From assembly GCF_001550095.1 (NCBI RefSeq), contig NZ_LRUC01000006.1:186001-250000 (forward strand): a stretch of 64,000 nt of DNA, given 5' to 3'. The position numbers and the translations under genes were made by a program. Source of the stretch: Celeribacter ethanolicus (lineage in GTDB: Bacteria > Pseudomonadota > Alphaproteobacteria > Rhodobacterales > Rhodobacteraceae). Under the pieces are notes generated by a model. The model was not told where the DNA came from. It did no database searches and worked only from the letters and a program-made list of their open reading frames with translations. Shown piece by piece: positions 9,336 to 19,373 of the stretch (the first letter of the stretch is position 1; every line of letters begins with the position of its first letter).

Positions 9336-10030
9336 TTGCCGGCACGCTCTGCCAGTTCGGCCACCTTCGGGCCCATGGCCTCGACGATGAGCGCAACCCC
9401 CGCGGCGTTGGGGTGAATGCCGTCGGGTTGCATATACTGCGTCAGAACCTGCCCCCAAGGGGCGAGATCGGTCAGCGGCTTCAGAAAGCCCTCGAAATAC
9501 AACGTGTCATAGTCTGCGGCCAAATCCGAGTAGATCCCATCGAAAGCGGCCTTGTAGTCCGCGCCGTAATTGCCCGGGGCCTGCATGCCGACGAGCAACA
9601 CGGGAATGTCTTTCGCCTTGGCGGCATCGAGAATGCCCGCAAGATTGGCACGGGTCAGATCCGGAGACAATCCGCGCAAAAGATCGTTACCGCCAAGCGT
9701 CACGATCATCGCGCCAATGTCGGGCGTCAGTGTCCAGTCCACCCGCGAAATGCCCCCTGCCGAGGTGTCGCCGGACACTCCTGCGTTGACGATGGTTGCT
9801 TCGATCTCATGGGTGTCGAGCCAGTTTTGCAATTGTGCCGTGAAGCCGTTCTGTGCCACCAACCCGTAGCCCTGTGTGAGGCTGTCTCCCAAAGCGGCGA
9901 TGCGGACAGGATCGGCGGTGGCGGCGGTGGCCCAGAGCATCACCCAAATCTTGACCAAAAGACCGAGCCGGTGCTTGCCGTTGCGCCCTGCGGCCCCATA
10001 TTTTTGCAAGAGATTTGAAAGGAAGCCCAT
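9332..10030 (-). CDS. tesA: Periplasmic SGNH-hydrolase (arylesterase / acyl-CoA thioesterase I-like)
   Basis: This protein hydrolyses acyl esters or thioesters in the periplasm. It is 232 residues from the ATG at 10030. A hydrophobic signal stretch (about residues 22-38, ending ATAAT-AD) precedes the mature domain. The four SGNH blocks are visible: GDSLTQG with nucleophile S50, NAGVSGDTSAGG, GGNDLLRG, and the PDGIHPN D-x-x-H block. The start is uncertain: the 10030 ATG lacks a good ribosome site, and an ATG at 9940 would remove part of the signal peptide. It is divergent from the ABC ATPase gene; this pairing matches the tesA-ybbA-ybbP arrangement. Confidence 0.85.
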   Translation of the reverse strand: MGFLSNLLQKYGAAGRNGKHRLGLLVKIWVMLWATAATADPVRIAALGDSLTQGYGLVAQNGFTAQLQNWLDTHEIEATIVNAGVSGDTSAGGISRVDWTLTPDIGAMIVTLGGNDLLRGLSPDLTRANLAGILDAAKAKDIPVLLVGMQAPGNYGADYKAAFDGIYSDLAADYDTLYFEGFLKPLTDLAPWGQVLTQYMQPDGIHPNAAGVALIVEAMGPKVAELAERAGN

Positions 10031-10709
10031 GGACCCGATCATTGCCACAGAGGACGCGCATTTGACACTGGATGGCAACGCGGGGCGGGTCGAGATTTTG
10101 CGTGGCATTTCATTGCAGGTCGCGCGCGGCGAAACGCTGGCACTCATCGGGCCTTCCGGATCGGGCAAATCCTCTCTCCTCATGTTGTTGGGCGGGCTCG
10201 AAATGGCCAGCGCCGGGACGATTTCCGTGCTTGGGCGCGATCTCACCGTGATGAACGAGGACGAGCTGGCGCGCTTCCGCAGGGATCATATGGGGGTGGT
10301 GTTCCAATCCTTCCACCTCATTCCCACCATGACCGCTTTGGAAAATGTCGCAATCCCCCTCGAACTGGCGGGCGTGCCCGATGCGTTCGCGCGTGCGCAG
10401 GCCGAGCTTGAGAGCGTTGGTCTTGGGGCGCGTCTCGATCATTACCCCGCGCAAATGTCCGGCGGCGAGCAACAGCGCGTGGCCCTGGCCCGCGCCTCCG
10501 CCCCACGCCCGGAGATTCTATTGGCGGACGAGCCGACCGGCAATCTCGATGGTACGACCGGCGAAGCGATCATGGAGCTGCTGATGGGGCTGCGCGACCG
10601 TCATGGTGCGACGCTTGTCATGGTGACACATTCGCCTGAACTCGCCGCGCGCTGCGACCGGGTGATCCGGTTGCGGGACGGGCAGTTGGAAACGGAGGTT
10701 CCGGCGTGA
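10029..10709 (+). CDS. ABC transporter ATP-binding protein (YbbA/LolD type)
   Basis: A 226-residue ATPase with Walker [10 protein letters not shown] (41-49), signature [14 protein letters not shown] and Walker [13 protein letters not shown]. It probably powers the FtsX-type permease encoded next. The ATG at 10029 follows AAAGGAAG. Its start overlaps the antisense start of the esterase gene by two bases, and its stop overlaps the permease GTG. YbbAP-type systems are thought to act on lipids or envelope substrates; the substrate here is unknown. Confidence 0.9.
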   Translation: MDPIIATEDAHLTLDGNAGRVEILRGISLQVARGETLALIGPSGSGKSSLLMLLGGLEMASAGTISVLGRDLTVMNEDELARFRRDHMGVVFQSFHLIPTMTALENVAIPLELAGVPDAFARAQAELESVGLGARLDHYPAQMSGGEQQRVALARASAPRPEILLADEPTGNLDGTTGEAIMELLMGLRDRHGATLVMVTHSPELAARCDRVIRLRDGQLETEVPA

Positions 10710-13240
10710 GCCTGCGCTCGGACGTCAGCATGGCCTGGACCATCGCCCTGCGCGAGTTACGCGCCGGGCTTGGCGGGTTCCGCATCCTGATCCTGTGCCT
10801 TCTGCTCGGGGTGGCCGCCATTGCGGCCGTGACTTCCGTGCGCGACAGCATTTCCAAAGGGCTTGCCCGCGAAGGGGCGGCGCTTCTGGGGGGCGATGCG
10901 GAGATGGAATTCACCTACCGGTTTGCCACGGATGATGAGCGTGCATGGATGGAAGGGCGCTCTGAGCGTCTGTCCGAGATTGCCGATTTCCGTTCCATGC
11001 TGAGCGTTGGCGAGGAACGTGCCCTGACGCAGGTGAAGGCTGTGGATGCCGCTTATCCGTTGATCGGTACAGTTGGGCTCGCGCCCGAGATGCCCTTGGC
11101 TCAGGCGCTGGCAGGAGAGGGCGATTTGCCGGGGATCGTGCTCGACCCGGTTCTGATGGAGCGGTTGGGATTGGTCCTTGGCGACGAGGTGCGAATTGGC
11201 GATCTGCCCTTTGTTGTCATGGCCGAACTGACGCGCGAACCGGATGGGGCGGGGGCCGGGTTCACCCTCGGGCCGCGCAGTATCGTGGCGCTTTTTGCCC
11301 TCCGAAACAGCACATTGCTCGCCCCCGGCACCCTGTTCGAGAGCGCCTATCGTCTTGATCTGCCAGAGGGCACTGATCTTGATGCGATGAAGGCTCGTGC
11401 CGAGGCGGAGGTGGCCGGTGGAGGGTTCCGTTGGCGCGATGCGCGCAATGGCGCACCAGGCGTGAACCGGTTTGTCGAACAACTCGGCTCCTTTCTGGTC
11501 CTTGTCGGTCTCGCGGGGCTGGCGGTGGGCGGCGTTGGCGTCTCGGCGGCGGTTCGGGCCTATCTCGACCGAAAGATCGCCGTTATCGCCACGCTCAAGA
11601 CCCTCGGCGCCACCCGGCGCACGATCTTTCTCACCTACTTGTTGCAAATCGGTGTGCTGACCGGCGGCGCGATTGTTGCGGGTGTGATCTTGGGTGGGCT
11701 GGTGCCGCTCTTTGCCATGCCGTTCATCCAGACGCTTCTGCCGGTGCCGGTTGCGCGCGGTGTGCAGATCGCCCCCCTGCTGGAGGCGGCGCTCTATGGC
11801 GTTCTTGCCAGCGCGATTTTCGTGCTCTGGCCGCTGTCGCGGGCCGAACGGATCCGCCCCGCCGCGCTCTATCGCGATGCGTTGTTCGGGCTGAAGGGCC
11901 TGCCGCGTTGGCCCTATCTGGTGACCATACTTTTGCTGCTTGCCGCCCTCATTGCGTCCGCTGCGGTGCTGTCCGACAATCGGCGGCTGGTGCTCTGGAC
12001 CTTCCTGGGACTGGCGATTGCCTTTGTGGCGCTTGTGTCGGCGGGGCGTGGGCTTGCGCGGCTGTCACGGCGGTTAACTCGTCTCAAGGCACTGCGCCGC
12101 CATCTGCCCCTGCGTCTGGCGTTTGGCTCCGTCGGTGGGCCGGGGGGAGAGGCGGTGTCCGTGGTGCTCTCGCTTGGGCTTGGTCTTACGGTGCTTTCCG
12201 CCATCGGCCAGATCGACGCCAATATGCGTGGTGCGATTGCCCGCGATCTGCCGGAACGCGCGCCGTCCTATTACGTGGTCGATATTCAGCCGGATCAGAT
12301 CGACGGTTTGACGGAACGGGTCACGACCGACCCCGGCGTGACGCGGTTCCAAAGCGCGCCGATGCTGCGTGGCCTGATCACCAAGATCAACGGTCAGGAT
12401 GCCGAGACCGTGGCCGGGCCGCACTGGGTTCTGCGCGGAGATCGTGGCGTGACCTATGCCGGGGCAAAACCGGATAATGTCAAAGTCCTGTCGGGGGCGT
12501 GGTGGTCGCCCGACGACACGGAGCCGCAGATCAGTTTCGCCGCCAAGGAAGGCGAGGAGATGGGGTTGAGCCTTGGGGATACGATCACGATCAATATTCT
12601 CGGACGTGACATCACCGGGACGATCACCTCGTTTCAGGACGTCAATTTCTCCAGCGCCGGGATGGGATTTATCCTGACCATGAACGAGGCGGCACTTGCC
12701 GGTGCACCGCACACATGGATCGCCACGATCTATGCCGATCCGGCGACGGAGGCCCCGCTGATCCGTGATCTGGCCAAGGCCTATCCGAACATCACGACCA
12801 TTCGTGTGCGCGATGCCATCGATCGGGTGGTGGCGATCCTTGAAAGCATTGCGGCGGCCACGACCCTTGGGGCGGCGGCGACCCTGATCACCGGGGCGAT
12901 TGTGTTGATCGGGGCCGCGGCGGCGGGCGAGGACCGGCGGCGGTACGAGGCGGCTGTGCTCAAGACGCTTGGCGCGTCGCGCAGGAAAATCCTGACGAGT
13001 TTTGCGCTTCGTGCTCTGATCCTCGGTGCCGGGGCGGGGATCGTGGCGCTGATCACCGGGGCGCTTGGCGCCTGGGCAGTGATCCATTTCGTGATGGAGG
13101 CGGAGTTCAACCTCTCACTTGGCGCCGCGCTCTGGATCGTTCTGGGCGGTGTGGCGATGACCTCGCTCACCTCGCTTTGGTTCTCCTGGCGCGCGATGCA
13201 AGTCCGCCCGGCGCGGGTGCTTCGGGCGTCCGAGGGATAA
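10706..13240 (+). CDS. ABC transporter permease, FtsX/MacB-like (YbbP type)
   Basis: An 844-residue protein with the double-FtsX layout: an N-terminal helix (about residues 24-44), a periplasmic domain, three helices around residues 255-390, further helices near 400-450 and 490, a second periplasmic domain, and three C-terminal helices. The start is GTG, overlapping the ATPase stop. Together with the ATPase and the divergent esterase it forms the ybbAP-tesA neighbourhood, suggesting extraction or release of a lipid-like compound from the inner membrane. Confidence 0.88.
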   Translation: MSLRSDVSMAWTIALRELRAGLGGFRILILCLLLGVAAIAAVTSVRDSISKGLAREGAALLGGDAEMEFTYRFATDDERAWMEGRSERLSEIADFRSMLSVGEERALTQVKAVDAAYPLIGTVGLAPEMPLAQALAGEGDLPGIVLDPVLMERLGLVLGDEVRIGDLPFVVMAELTREPDGAGAGFTLGPRSIVALFALRNSTLLAPGTLFESAYRLDLPEGTDLDAMKARAEAEVAGGGFRWRDARNGAPGVNRFVEQLGSFLVLVGLAGLAVGGVGVSAAVRAYLDRKIAVIATLKTLGATRRTIFLTYLLQIGVLTGGAIVAGVILGGLVPLFAMPFIQTLLPVPVARGVQIAPLLEAALYGVLASAIFVLWPLSRAERIRPAALYRDALFGLKGLPRWPYLVTILLLLAALIASAAVLSDNRRLVLWTFLGLAIAFVALVSAGRGLARLSRRLTRLKALRRHLPLRLAFGSVGGPGGEAVSVVLSLGLGLTVLSAIGQIDANMRGAIARDLPERAPSYYVVDIQPDQIDGLTERVTTDPGVTRFQSAPMLRGLITKINGQDAETVAGPHWVLRGDRGVTYAGAKPDNVKVLSGAWWSPDDTEPQISFAAKEGEEMGLSLGDTITINILGRDITGTITSFQDVNFSSAGMGFILTMNEAALAGAPHTWIATIYADPATEAPLIRDLAKAYPNITTIRVRDAIDRVVAILESIAAATTLGAAATLITGAIVLIGAAAAGEDRRRYEAAVLKTLGASRRKILTSFALRALILGAGAGIVALITGALGAWAVIHFVMEAEFNLSLGAALWIVLGGVAMTSLTSLWFSWRAMQVRPARVLRASEG

Positions 13241-13246
13241 GATCCG

Positions 13247-13363
13247 TTAAAGCGGTCCGCCAAAACCTGAGACACAGTTTTTGGCGGAGCGCAGTGCAAG
13301 ATATAAGCGTTGCACGCACCTCGCCTTTGTCTGATGTCTCAGGTAAAAGGCGTAACGCTTTAA
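13247..13363. repeat. Nested palindromic intergenic element
   Basis: Between two convergent genes lies a set of nested inverted repeats: outer TTAAAGCG (13247-13254) with CGCTTTAA (13356-13363), inner CCTGAGACA (13266-13274) with TGTCTCAGG (13335-13343), and a 10-bp hairpin TCCGCCAAAA (13256-13265) with TTTTGGCGGA (13279-13288). The right end covers the ackA stop codon. It looks like a small mobile or repetitive palindromic unit that may now serve as a terminator; other copies would be needed to confirm this. Confidence 0.55.
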
Positions 13364-14523
13364 TGCGCCGGTGCGAGGGCTTTGGCGACGGCGTCGGCAA
13401 TCACCTGTTCCTCATCGGTCGGCAGGACGAACACGGGCGTCGGTCCTTTGGCGATTTCCCTCGCGTTCTGCGCATTGGCCTCTGCATCGGGAAGGATGCC
13501 GAGAAAGCCGAGACGCTCGATGATCTGTTGGCGGATGTTGGGAGAATTTTCCCCGATGCCGCCACAGAACACAAGCGCGTCGATGCCCGACAGCGTTGCC
13601 GCCATGGCACCGATCTCGCGACGCACCCGGTAGACGAAATACTCGACTGCGTCTTTCGCGCCCTGCGCGTCGGAAGCCTCCAACACCTGCATGTCATGGC
13701 TGATACCCGACAGGCCCAGAAGCCCGGATTCGTAATAGAGCATATGGGTCAGCTCCTGTGGCGTCATGCCTTCGGTTTCCAGCAGATAGAGCAGGATGCC
13801 GGGGTCGAGATGACCGGAGCGGGTCGACATCGGGATGCCGTCGAGCGGTGAGAAGCCCATGGAGGAGGAAATCGAATGGCCGCCGTTGACCGCGCAGATC
13901 GAGGCGCCGCTGCCGAGATGGCAGATGATGATGCGCTTGCCATGCAGATCGGGGCGTTCGCGGATCAGTTGGTGCGATACGTAATCGTAGCTCAGCCCGT
14001 GAAAGCCGTAGCGTTTGATGCCCTGTTGGTAGAATTTGCGCGGAATGGCGTAAATGTCGTTTTCCCACGGGTGGTTGCGGTGAAACGCCGTGTCGAAACA
14101 GCCGATCTGCAACGCATAGGGAAAGGCGCGCTGTGCCGCCGCAACCGCAGACAGGTTGTGCGGTTGATGCAGGGGGGCGAGCGGGTTGAAGGTGGCGAGA
14201 TCGGCCATCACCTCGTCGGTCAGCTCCGTGGGCGTCGCGCGCAGCGGGCCGCCATGGACGATCCGGTGCCCGACACCGGCCACCTCCTGACCGTCGAGAA
14301 GAGGAGTGATCTTGTCGAGAATGACCTCGAGCGCGCGTCCCTGATCCGTGGCGTCAATCGGTTCCGATCCCTTCGGTCCGCCGGATTTGAACTGAAAACT
14401 CGGGGTCGACCCGATCCCTTGAACCTGTCCGCGCGCGATACATTCCGGTGTCTCTGCCGTTTTGTAGAGTGCGAATTTGACCGAGGATGAGCCGGCATTG
14501 ACCGTCAGAATACGTTGTCCCAT
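13360..14523 (-). CDS. ackA: Acetate kinase
   Basis: This enzyme interconverts acetate + ATP and acetyl phosphate + ADP. The 387-residue protein begins MGQRILTVNAGSSSVKF, the N-terminal phosphate-binding signature, and carries GHRIVHGG, GFHGLSYDYVS, CHLGSGAS and GGIGENSPNIR in family order. The ATG at 14523 overlaps the stop of the upstream phosphotransacetylase (ATGA), so the two form the Pta-AckA overflow/assimilation pair. An in-frame upstream ATG at 14625 lies inside pta and is rejected. Confidence 0.96.
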   Translation of the reverse strand: MGQRILTVNAGSSSVKFALYKTAETPECIARGQVQGIGSTPSFQFKSGGPKGSEPIDATDQGRALEVILDKITPLLDGQEVAGVGHRIVHGGPLRATPTELTDEVMADLATFNPLAPLHQPHNLSAVAAAQRAFPYALQIGCFDTAFHRNHPWENDIYAIPRKFYQQGIKRYGFHGLSYDYVSHQLIRERPDLHGKRIIICHLGSGASICAVNGGHSISSSMGFSPLDGIPMSTRSGHLDPGILLYLLETEGMTPQELTHMLYYESGLLGLSGISHDMQVLEASDAQGAKDAVEYFVYRVRREIGAMAATLSGIDALVFCGGIGENSPNIRQQIIERLGFLGILPDAEANAQNAREIAKGPTPVFVLPTDEEQVIADAVAKALAPAH

Positions 14524-15908
14524 CAGTGCTGCACCCCCACTCGTTGTGCATGGAGGGCCGCCACGGCACAGGAGGCAAGACGGGATTTGTCGCTGTCTGA
14601 CCGCGAGTTCAGCACGATCGGACAACGCGCGCCGATGACGACACCCGCAGCTTCAGAATGGGCGATGAAGGACAACTCCTTGGCCAGCATATTGCCGCTC
14701 TCCAGATTCGGAGCGACGAGGATTTCCGCCTGTCCGGCAACCGAGCTTTTGAGTCCTTTGGTCCGGGCCGCCGCGAGGCTGACGGCATTGTCCATCGCGA
14801 GCGGGCCATCGACCATGCCGCCGGTGATCTGGCCTCGGTCGGCCATTTTCGACAAGGCGGCGGCATCGAGGGTCGAGGGGATTTTCGGGTTCACGGTTTC
14901 CACCGCCGAGAGCACCCCGACCTTGGGCGTTTCGATCCTGAGACTTTGCGCAAGGTCGATGGCGTTCTGCACGATGTCGACCTTGGTCGGCAAATCGGGC
15001 GCGATGTTGATCGCCGCATCGGTCACCAGCAGGAGGTGGCTGAGGCCGGGGACGTCCATCACGAAGATATGGCTGATCCGGCGACCGGTTTTCAGCCCGC
15101 CGCTCGAGCGCAGGATCGGGCGCAAGAGGTCGTCGGTGTGCAGATGCCCCTTCATGATGGCACCGGCGCGGCCCTCATGCACCATGGTGACGGCGATTTG
15201 CGCGGCCTCCGGATGGCTGGGGCAATCCACGATCTCGACACCATCGAGCGACAAGCCGTTTTGTCCGGCCACGGATCGGATTTTCGTTTCACTGCCGATC
15301 AGAACGGGGATGATCAAACGGTGTTGTGCGGCCATCAGGGCGCCACGCAGGGAATTTTCCTCTTCCGGCGCGACGACAGCCATGCGCACGGCAGGCAGGG
15401 CTTCGGCCATTTCGAGCAACTTGTCGAAATGGCGATGGCTTTCCACGGTCAGGCCGGGGACATCATGGATGTCGAAGCTGTGCTTTTCGGTCGGGGCGAA
15501 CACCTCTGCCTCGCCCTCGACAAGCACGGTGCCGTCCGAGAGCGTGACAGAGGTTTCGAAAACCGCGCTGCCTGCCTCGGTTTTGCGGATCAGCTTGACG
15601 CGGGCGACGAGTTCGTCGCCGGCATGCGCGCGGGCGTGAAACCGGAGGTTCTGGGACTTGTAGAGCGTGCCCGGCCCGGGAAGCTTGTTGCCCAGCACGG
15701 AAGAAATCTGTGAGGCCACCCAGAAGGAGGGCGCAACGGCTTCCGGTTTGCCATCCTTGTCCCCGTCTTCATGCGGCAGATGCAGAGGGTTGAGATTGCC
15801 GGAGGCATGGGCAAAGACATAGAGGTCGTCTGCCACACAGAGGCGGCGGTTCTCGGCTTCCATCCCGACTTCGAGTTTATCGAAGGGGACATTCTCAAAT
15901 ATCGTCAC
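14523..15908 (-). CDS. pta: MaoC-like hydratase / phosphate acetyltransferase fusion
   Basis: Residues 1 to about 140 form a MaoC/hotdog domain (FAHASGNLNPLHLPHEDG). From about residue 165 the protein is a PTA/PTB acyltransferase domain with AIMKGHLHTDDLLRP, ISHIFVMDVPG and VDGPLAMDNAVS. It should convert acetyl-CoA (or another short acyl-CoA) and phosphate to acyl phosphate, feeding the coupled acetate kinase. The fusion is known in Rhodobacteraceae, although the MaoC role is unclear. The GTG at 15908 is preferred because AAGGA lies six bases upstream; a TTG at 15914 abuts that site. Confidence 0.9.
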   Translation of the reverse strand: MTIFENVPFDKLEVGMEAENRRLCVADDLYVFAHASGNLNPLHLPHEDGDKDGKPEAVAPSFWVASQISSVLGNKLPGPGTLYKSQNLRFHARAHAGDELVARVKLIRKTEAGSAVFETSVTLSDGTVLVEGEAEVFAPTEKHSFDIHDVPGLTVESHRHFDKLLEMAEALPAVRMAVVAPEEENSLRGALMAAQHRLIIPVLIGSETKIRSVAGQNGLSLDGVEIVDCPSHPEAAQIAVTMVHEGRAGAIMKGHLHTDDLLRPILRSSGGLKTGRRISHIFVMDVPGLSHLLLVTDAAINIAPDLPTKVDIVQNAIDLAQSLRIETPKVGVLSAVETVNPKIPSTLDAAALSKMADRGQITGGMVDGPLAMDNAVSLAAARTKGLKSSVAGQAEILVAPNLESGNMLAKELSFIAHSEAAGVVIGARCPIVLNSRSDSDKSRLASCAVAALHAQRVGVQH

Positions 15909-16079
15909 GTGCAATCCTTGCTGTGTCTGGGGTTTTCGATTGGCAAAACCATTTCGAAACCTCGTCTATTTCTTTCGGCTCTATCAAGCCTTTCTCTAAA
16001 TTTCATGAAGTTCTTTGAATAGGTCGCCGAATTTGCGACAGGCTGTGCACAAAGGCCCGGCATGACGCCCCTGATCGCC

Positions 16080-18863
16080 TCAGGACGCCTTGCTCAGAGT
16101 GTGGCGGTCGCCTTCGGTTTCAGACTGGGCAACGCTGTCGTTCAGCACGAATTTCGAGACGATCTGGGTGAGCATCGTGGCTTCTTGTGTCAGCGAAAGA
16201 CTGGCAGCCGTGGTTTGTTCGAACATCGCGACGTTTTGTTGGGTGGTTTGGTCCAGATTACTCACTGCGGCGTTGATCTCGGAGATGCCTGCGGATTGTT
16301 CTTCTGCGGATGTGGCGATTTCCGACATATGCTGGGAGATGGCGCTGACATCTTCGACGATGGAGCGCAACGCGTCGCCGGTCTGATCGACCAGTGAGAC
16401 GCCGCGACCGACCTGTTGCCCGGAGACGGAGATCAGGGTGTTGATTTCGCGGGCGGCTTCGGAGGAGCGTTGCGCAAGTGCACGGACTTCGGAGGCGACG
16501 ACGGCAAAGCCGCGCCCGGCCTCGCCTGCACGGGCCGCTTCGACGCCGGCGTTCAGGGCAAGAAGGTTGGTCTGGAACGCGATGTCGTCGATGACGGAGA
16601 TGATCCTGGAGATTTTATCCGAGGATTCGGAGATGGCGTCCATGGCGGAGATCGCTTCCTGTACGACCTTGCTCGCCGATTGCGCGTTGGATTTCGACCC
16701 TGTCACGGTCCGGTTGGCCAGAGCCGCGCCATCGGCAGCGGATTTGACGGACGCAGTCAGTTGGGTCAGCGCGGCGGCGGTCTCTCCCAACATCGAGGCG
16801 GCACGCTCGGTGCGGTGCGAGAGATCCTTGGCGGCATTGGAAATTTCGCCTGAATTGTCGTGGATCGTACGGGCGGTGCCGGACAGGCGCCCAATCACGG
16901 AGCGCAAGGACAGGACGGCGGCATTGTAGTCCTGTCGCAATTGTTCGTAGCTTTCGGGGAAGGCTTCGTCGAGGGTGAGGCGGACGTCGCCCTGTGACAG
17001 CCTGCGCAGGCCTTCGGCCAGTGCGCCGACGACATGGGGCTGTTCGGCATGACGAGCCTGACGCTCGGCGGCGGTTTTGGCCTCGATCGCCTGACGTTCC
17101 GCCTCGTTGCGCGCATCGCGTGCGTGGTCACGTTCGGCCTGTTCCTGTTGACGCGCGCGTTCGGCGGCCTCGCGGTCGTGGGTTTCTTTCTCCGCCTGTG
17201 CTTTGGCCTGATCTTCGCGCAGTTGACGTGCGTGGGCTTCCGTTTCCATGCGCTCCTTCCCGACGAGGTTGTTACGGAAGACGGAGAGCGCAGCAAACAG
17301 ACGGGCGATTTCACCGTAGCGACCGCCAACACGGCGTATGTCCGACATATCGCCGATGGCAAGACGCACGGTGCGGGCGGTGACGGCGGTGAGCGGGCGC
17401 ATGATGAACATGTAGGTCAGGATCGGCGCGATCAGTACGATCACAACGGCAATGACAGCGATCCCGTTCATGGTCTTCTGTGCATGTTCCGCCGTGGTCG
17501 TCAGGGTCTGGCTGGCGGTTGCGATGCCGAAGAGCGAGGCGTCCGAAATCGTGATCACCGCGTCGGAAATGCGCAGCAAACCCGAAGCAACATCCGCACT
17601 CGCGGTCAATCCGGCTCTGCGCGCTTCAAGCACCTCTGTGCGGGCGTGCAGCAGGCGGGTTTGCGGATCTGTTTCCCGTAAAACGGAGGCGACCAGCCCC
17701 TTGAAGTCCTCGGGCAGGGTTACGCTGCGGGCGCGCAATTCGGGGGTGAGCTTGTCGATTTCCGCCTGAAGGCCGAGCACGGCGCCGGTCTCGATGGAGG
17801 CCGCCCCCTGCATCGCCTTGATCAGGACGGTCTTTGCCGTGCTGTCGAGACGCGCCAGATCGGTGATGTTGCGCACATCCTTGTCGAGCAGGGTGCGGAG
17901 AACGACCTCATTCTTGCTGAGCGCGTCGGCGCTTTCCATGTCCAGGGTGAAGAGCACGTGATCCACAAGCTTGCTCGACAGGGTGTTCAACTCATTCTGT
18001 GCCTGATGCAGGAGGCGCGCGCGGATTTTCATGTCTGTAGGCGAGAGGTCGAGAAACCCGGATGGAAAAGTCAGCGCCTCGCGCAGTTCCGGCACCTTTC
18101 CCTGCACTGTATCATTGGCTGTCATATCCTTGAGCAAGGCCTCGATGCGCTCATGGGCGGCACGGGTTTGGTCCAGAACCTCGGTGCGGATACCGAAATC
18201 ATTGGTTTCCAGGAGTGTCTGGATCAGCCCGACGGAGAGGTTCAGCTCGGCCTTGAACATCAGGGCCAGTTTCAGGGCCTCGACATCGCGTTGCAGCAAT
18301 TGGCTCAGGTTGCGGTTCGTGGCGGAGGAGGCGTCGTTCCCGGCCAGTAGCAGGGCGAAGGACGCCTGGCTGATCTGTTTCTGCAACATTTCACCGAGTG
18401 CGCGCGAATCTGCGTTGAGCTGGCTCTGGGCCTTCAGGTTCCGCGCCTGGGCTTCGAGTTCGCGACGACGGGCGTCGTTGAGCGTGGCGATGTCGGCGTG
18501 CAGCGCCTGCATGTCCTCGTCGAGGCCCGGATAGGCGGTGTGATCGACCTGCCGGAGCCTCTGATTGAGCGTCGTGGCGGCGTTTTCGAGATCGGCGATG
18601 GCCCCCTCGATCTCATTCTGGGCGGTTGTGCCGGACAGCGTGCCGATGCCGGTCTTGAGGTCGGACACGGCGTTGGAGATGCCGGCGGCGATCTGAAGCG
18701 GTGGGAGCGAGTCGCTGACCAGGCGATCCGTCTCGTCCCGGATCGTGGAAATCAGGGAGCCGGAGACCAGAATGGCGGCCAGTGTCGTGCCGACAAGCGC
18801 GAAGAGTATGCCGAGGATCTTGGCCGCGACCGATCCCAGAAGATTGCCGATCCAGTTTTTCAT
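16080..18863 (-). CDS. Methyl-accepting chemotaxis protein
   Basis: A 927-residue membrane chemoreceptor. There is an N-terminal membrane segment (about residues 8-32), a large periplasmic helical sensor (about 33-464), a second membrane segment (about 465-488), a HAMP region, a charged Q/E/A/R-rich coiled coil (about 530-620) and the kinase-control hairpin containing [20 protein letters not shown]. The hairpin motif is nearly invariant and identifies the family. The gene stands alone with no che genes nearby, so it probably feeds a distant Che pathway. The ligand is unknown. The start at 18863 is preferred over 18884 because of an AGGG upstream. Confidence 0.93.
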   Translation of the reverse strand: MKNWIGNLLGSVAAKILGILFALVGTTLAAILVSGSLISTIRDETDRLVSDSLPPLQIAAGISNAVSDLKTGIGTLSGTTAQNEIEGAIADLENAATTLNQRLRQVDHTAYPGLDEDMQALHADIATLNDARRRELEAQARNLKAQSQLNADSRALGEMLQKQISQASFALLLAGNDASSATNRNLSQLLQRDVEALKLALMFKAELNLSVGLIQTLLETNDFGIRTEVLDQTRAAHERIEALLKDMTANDTVQGKVPELREALTFPSGFLDLSPTDMKIRARLLHQAQNELNTLSSKLVDHVLFTLDMESADALSKNEVVLRTLLDKDVRNITDLARLDSTAKTVLIKAMQGAASIETGAVLGLQAEIDKLTPELRARSVTLPEDFKGLVASVLRETDPQTRLLHARTEVLEARRAGLTASADVASGLLRISDAVITISDASLFGIATASQTLTTTAEHAQKTMNGIAVIAVVIVLIAPILTYMFIMRPLTAVTARTVRLAIGDMSDIRRVGGRYGEIARLFAALSVFRNNLVGKERMETEAHARQLREDQAKAQAEKETHDREAAERARQQEQAERDHARDARNEAERQAIEAKTAAERQARHAEQPHVVGALAEGLRRLSQGDVRLTLDEAFPESYEQLRQDYNAAVLSLRSVIGRLSGTARTIHDNSGEISNAAKDLSHRTERAASMLGETAAALTQLTASVKSAADGAALANRTVTGSKSNAQSASKVVQEAISAMDAISESSDKISRIISVIDDIAFQTNLLALNAGVEAARAGEAGRGFAVVASEVRALAQRSSEAAREINTLISVSGQQVGRGVSLVDQTGDALRSIVEDVSAISQHMSEIATSAEEQSAGISEINAAVSNLDQTTQQNVAMFEQTTAASLSLTQEATMLTQIVSKFVLNDSVAQSETEGDRHTLSKAS

Positions 18864-19373
18864 ACGAAGCCCTGCCTGAGCCATTTTGGAAGATGTGAGG
18901 AAGGTGGCAGCAAGCTCCTAATATTCGGTTTAGATGTGCGTGAAAGGCGGAGGGGACCGCCTCCTGGACGGCTCCTGCCGGAAAGTATGGAATCATTCTG
19001 CCCTGTCCGGGCGATCACGCTTTTGAAATCTGCGCAGCAAAGCGACAAGAATGGCGGTATCTGTGCAAAAAGCAGGCATATTGAAGTGCCCTCCCTTATT
19101 GTCGCCTGTGCGGTTGTATACAGTCTTGTGTGCGTGTTTTGCCCGGACACACTCTGGAACGCGTCCCATGCCCACGATCATAAAAACCGTTTCTACGGGG
19201 ATACGGGGGCAGGGCGTGCGCAGAAGGCCGACTTGCCGGCTGGTCCTTTGCGCGAAGAGGAAACCATCCGACGCTGCACAGGAGGTCGTTGGCGTTTTTC
19301 ATTTAAGTCCAAGCATATGGATATGAGCGCTGTGCGCGATGCCTTGGGTCTTGCAGCATCCAACAAGGGGAAC
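18864..19373. other. Long intergenic region upstream of urtA
   Basis: About 510 bases separate the divergent chemoreceptor and urtA genes. No convincing gene was seen. It holds the promoters of both units and one possible sigma-54 element (listed separately). Confidence 0.6.
19238..19251 (+). promoter_or_regulatory. Possible sigma-54 promoter (-24/-12) for urtA
   Basis: GG at 19238-19239 and GC at 19250-19251 are ten bases apart, with TTTGC at the -12 element, as in sigma-54 promoters. The -24 side (CCGGCTGG) departs from TGGCAC. It lies about 120 bases before urtA, an operon usually under nitrogen control. The match is weak. Confidence 0.25.

Noticed and set aside
16023-16039. GTCGC-N7-GCGAC palindrome upstream of the pta start
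   Set aside because: Five-base arms are too short to be convincing and no regulator context supports it.
19200-19330. A guanidine (ykkC-type) riboswitch upstream of urtA
   Set aside because: A CTGGTCC string is suggestive, but the other conserved ykkC segments are absent and no matching pairing was found.
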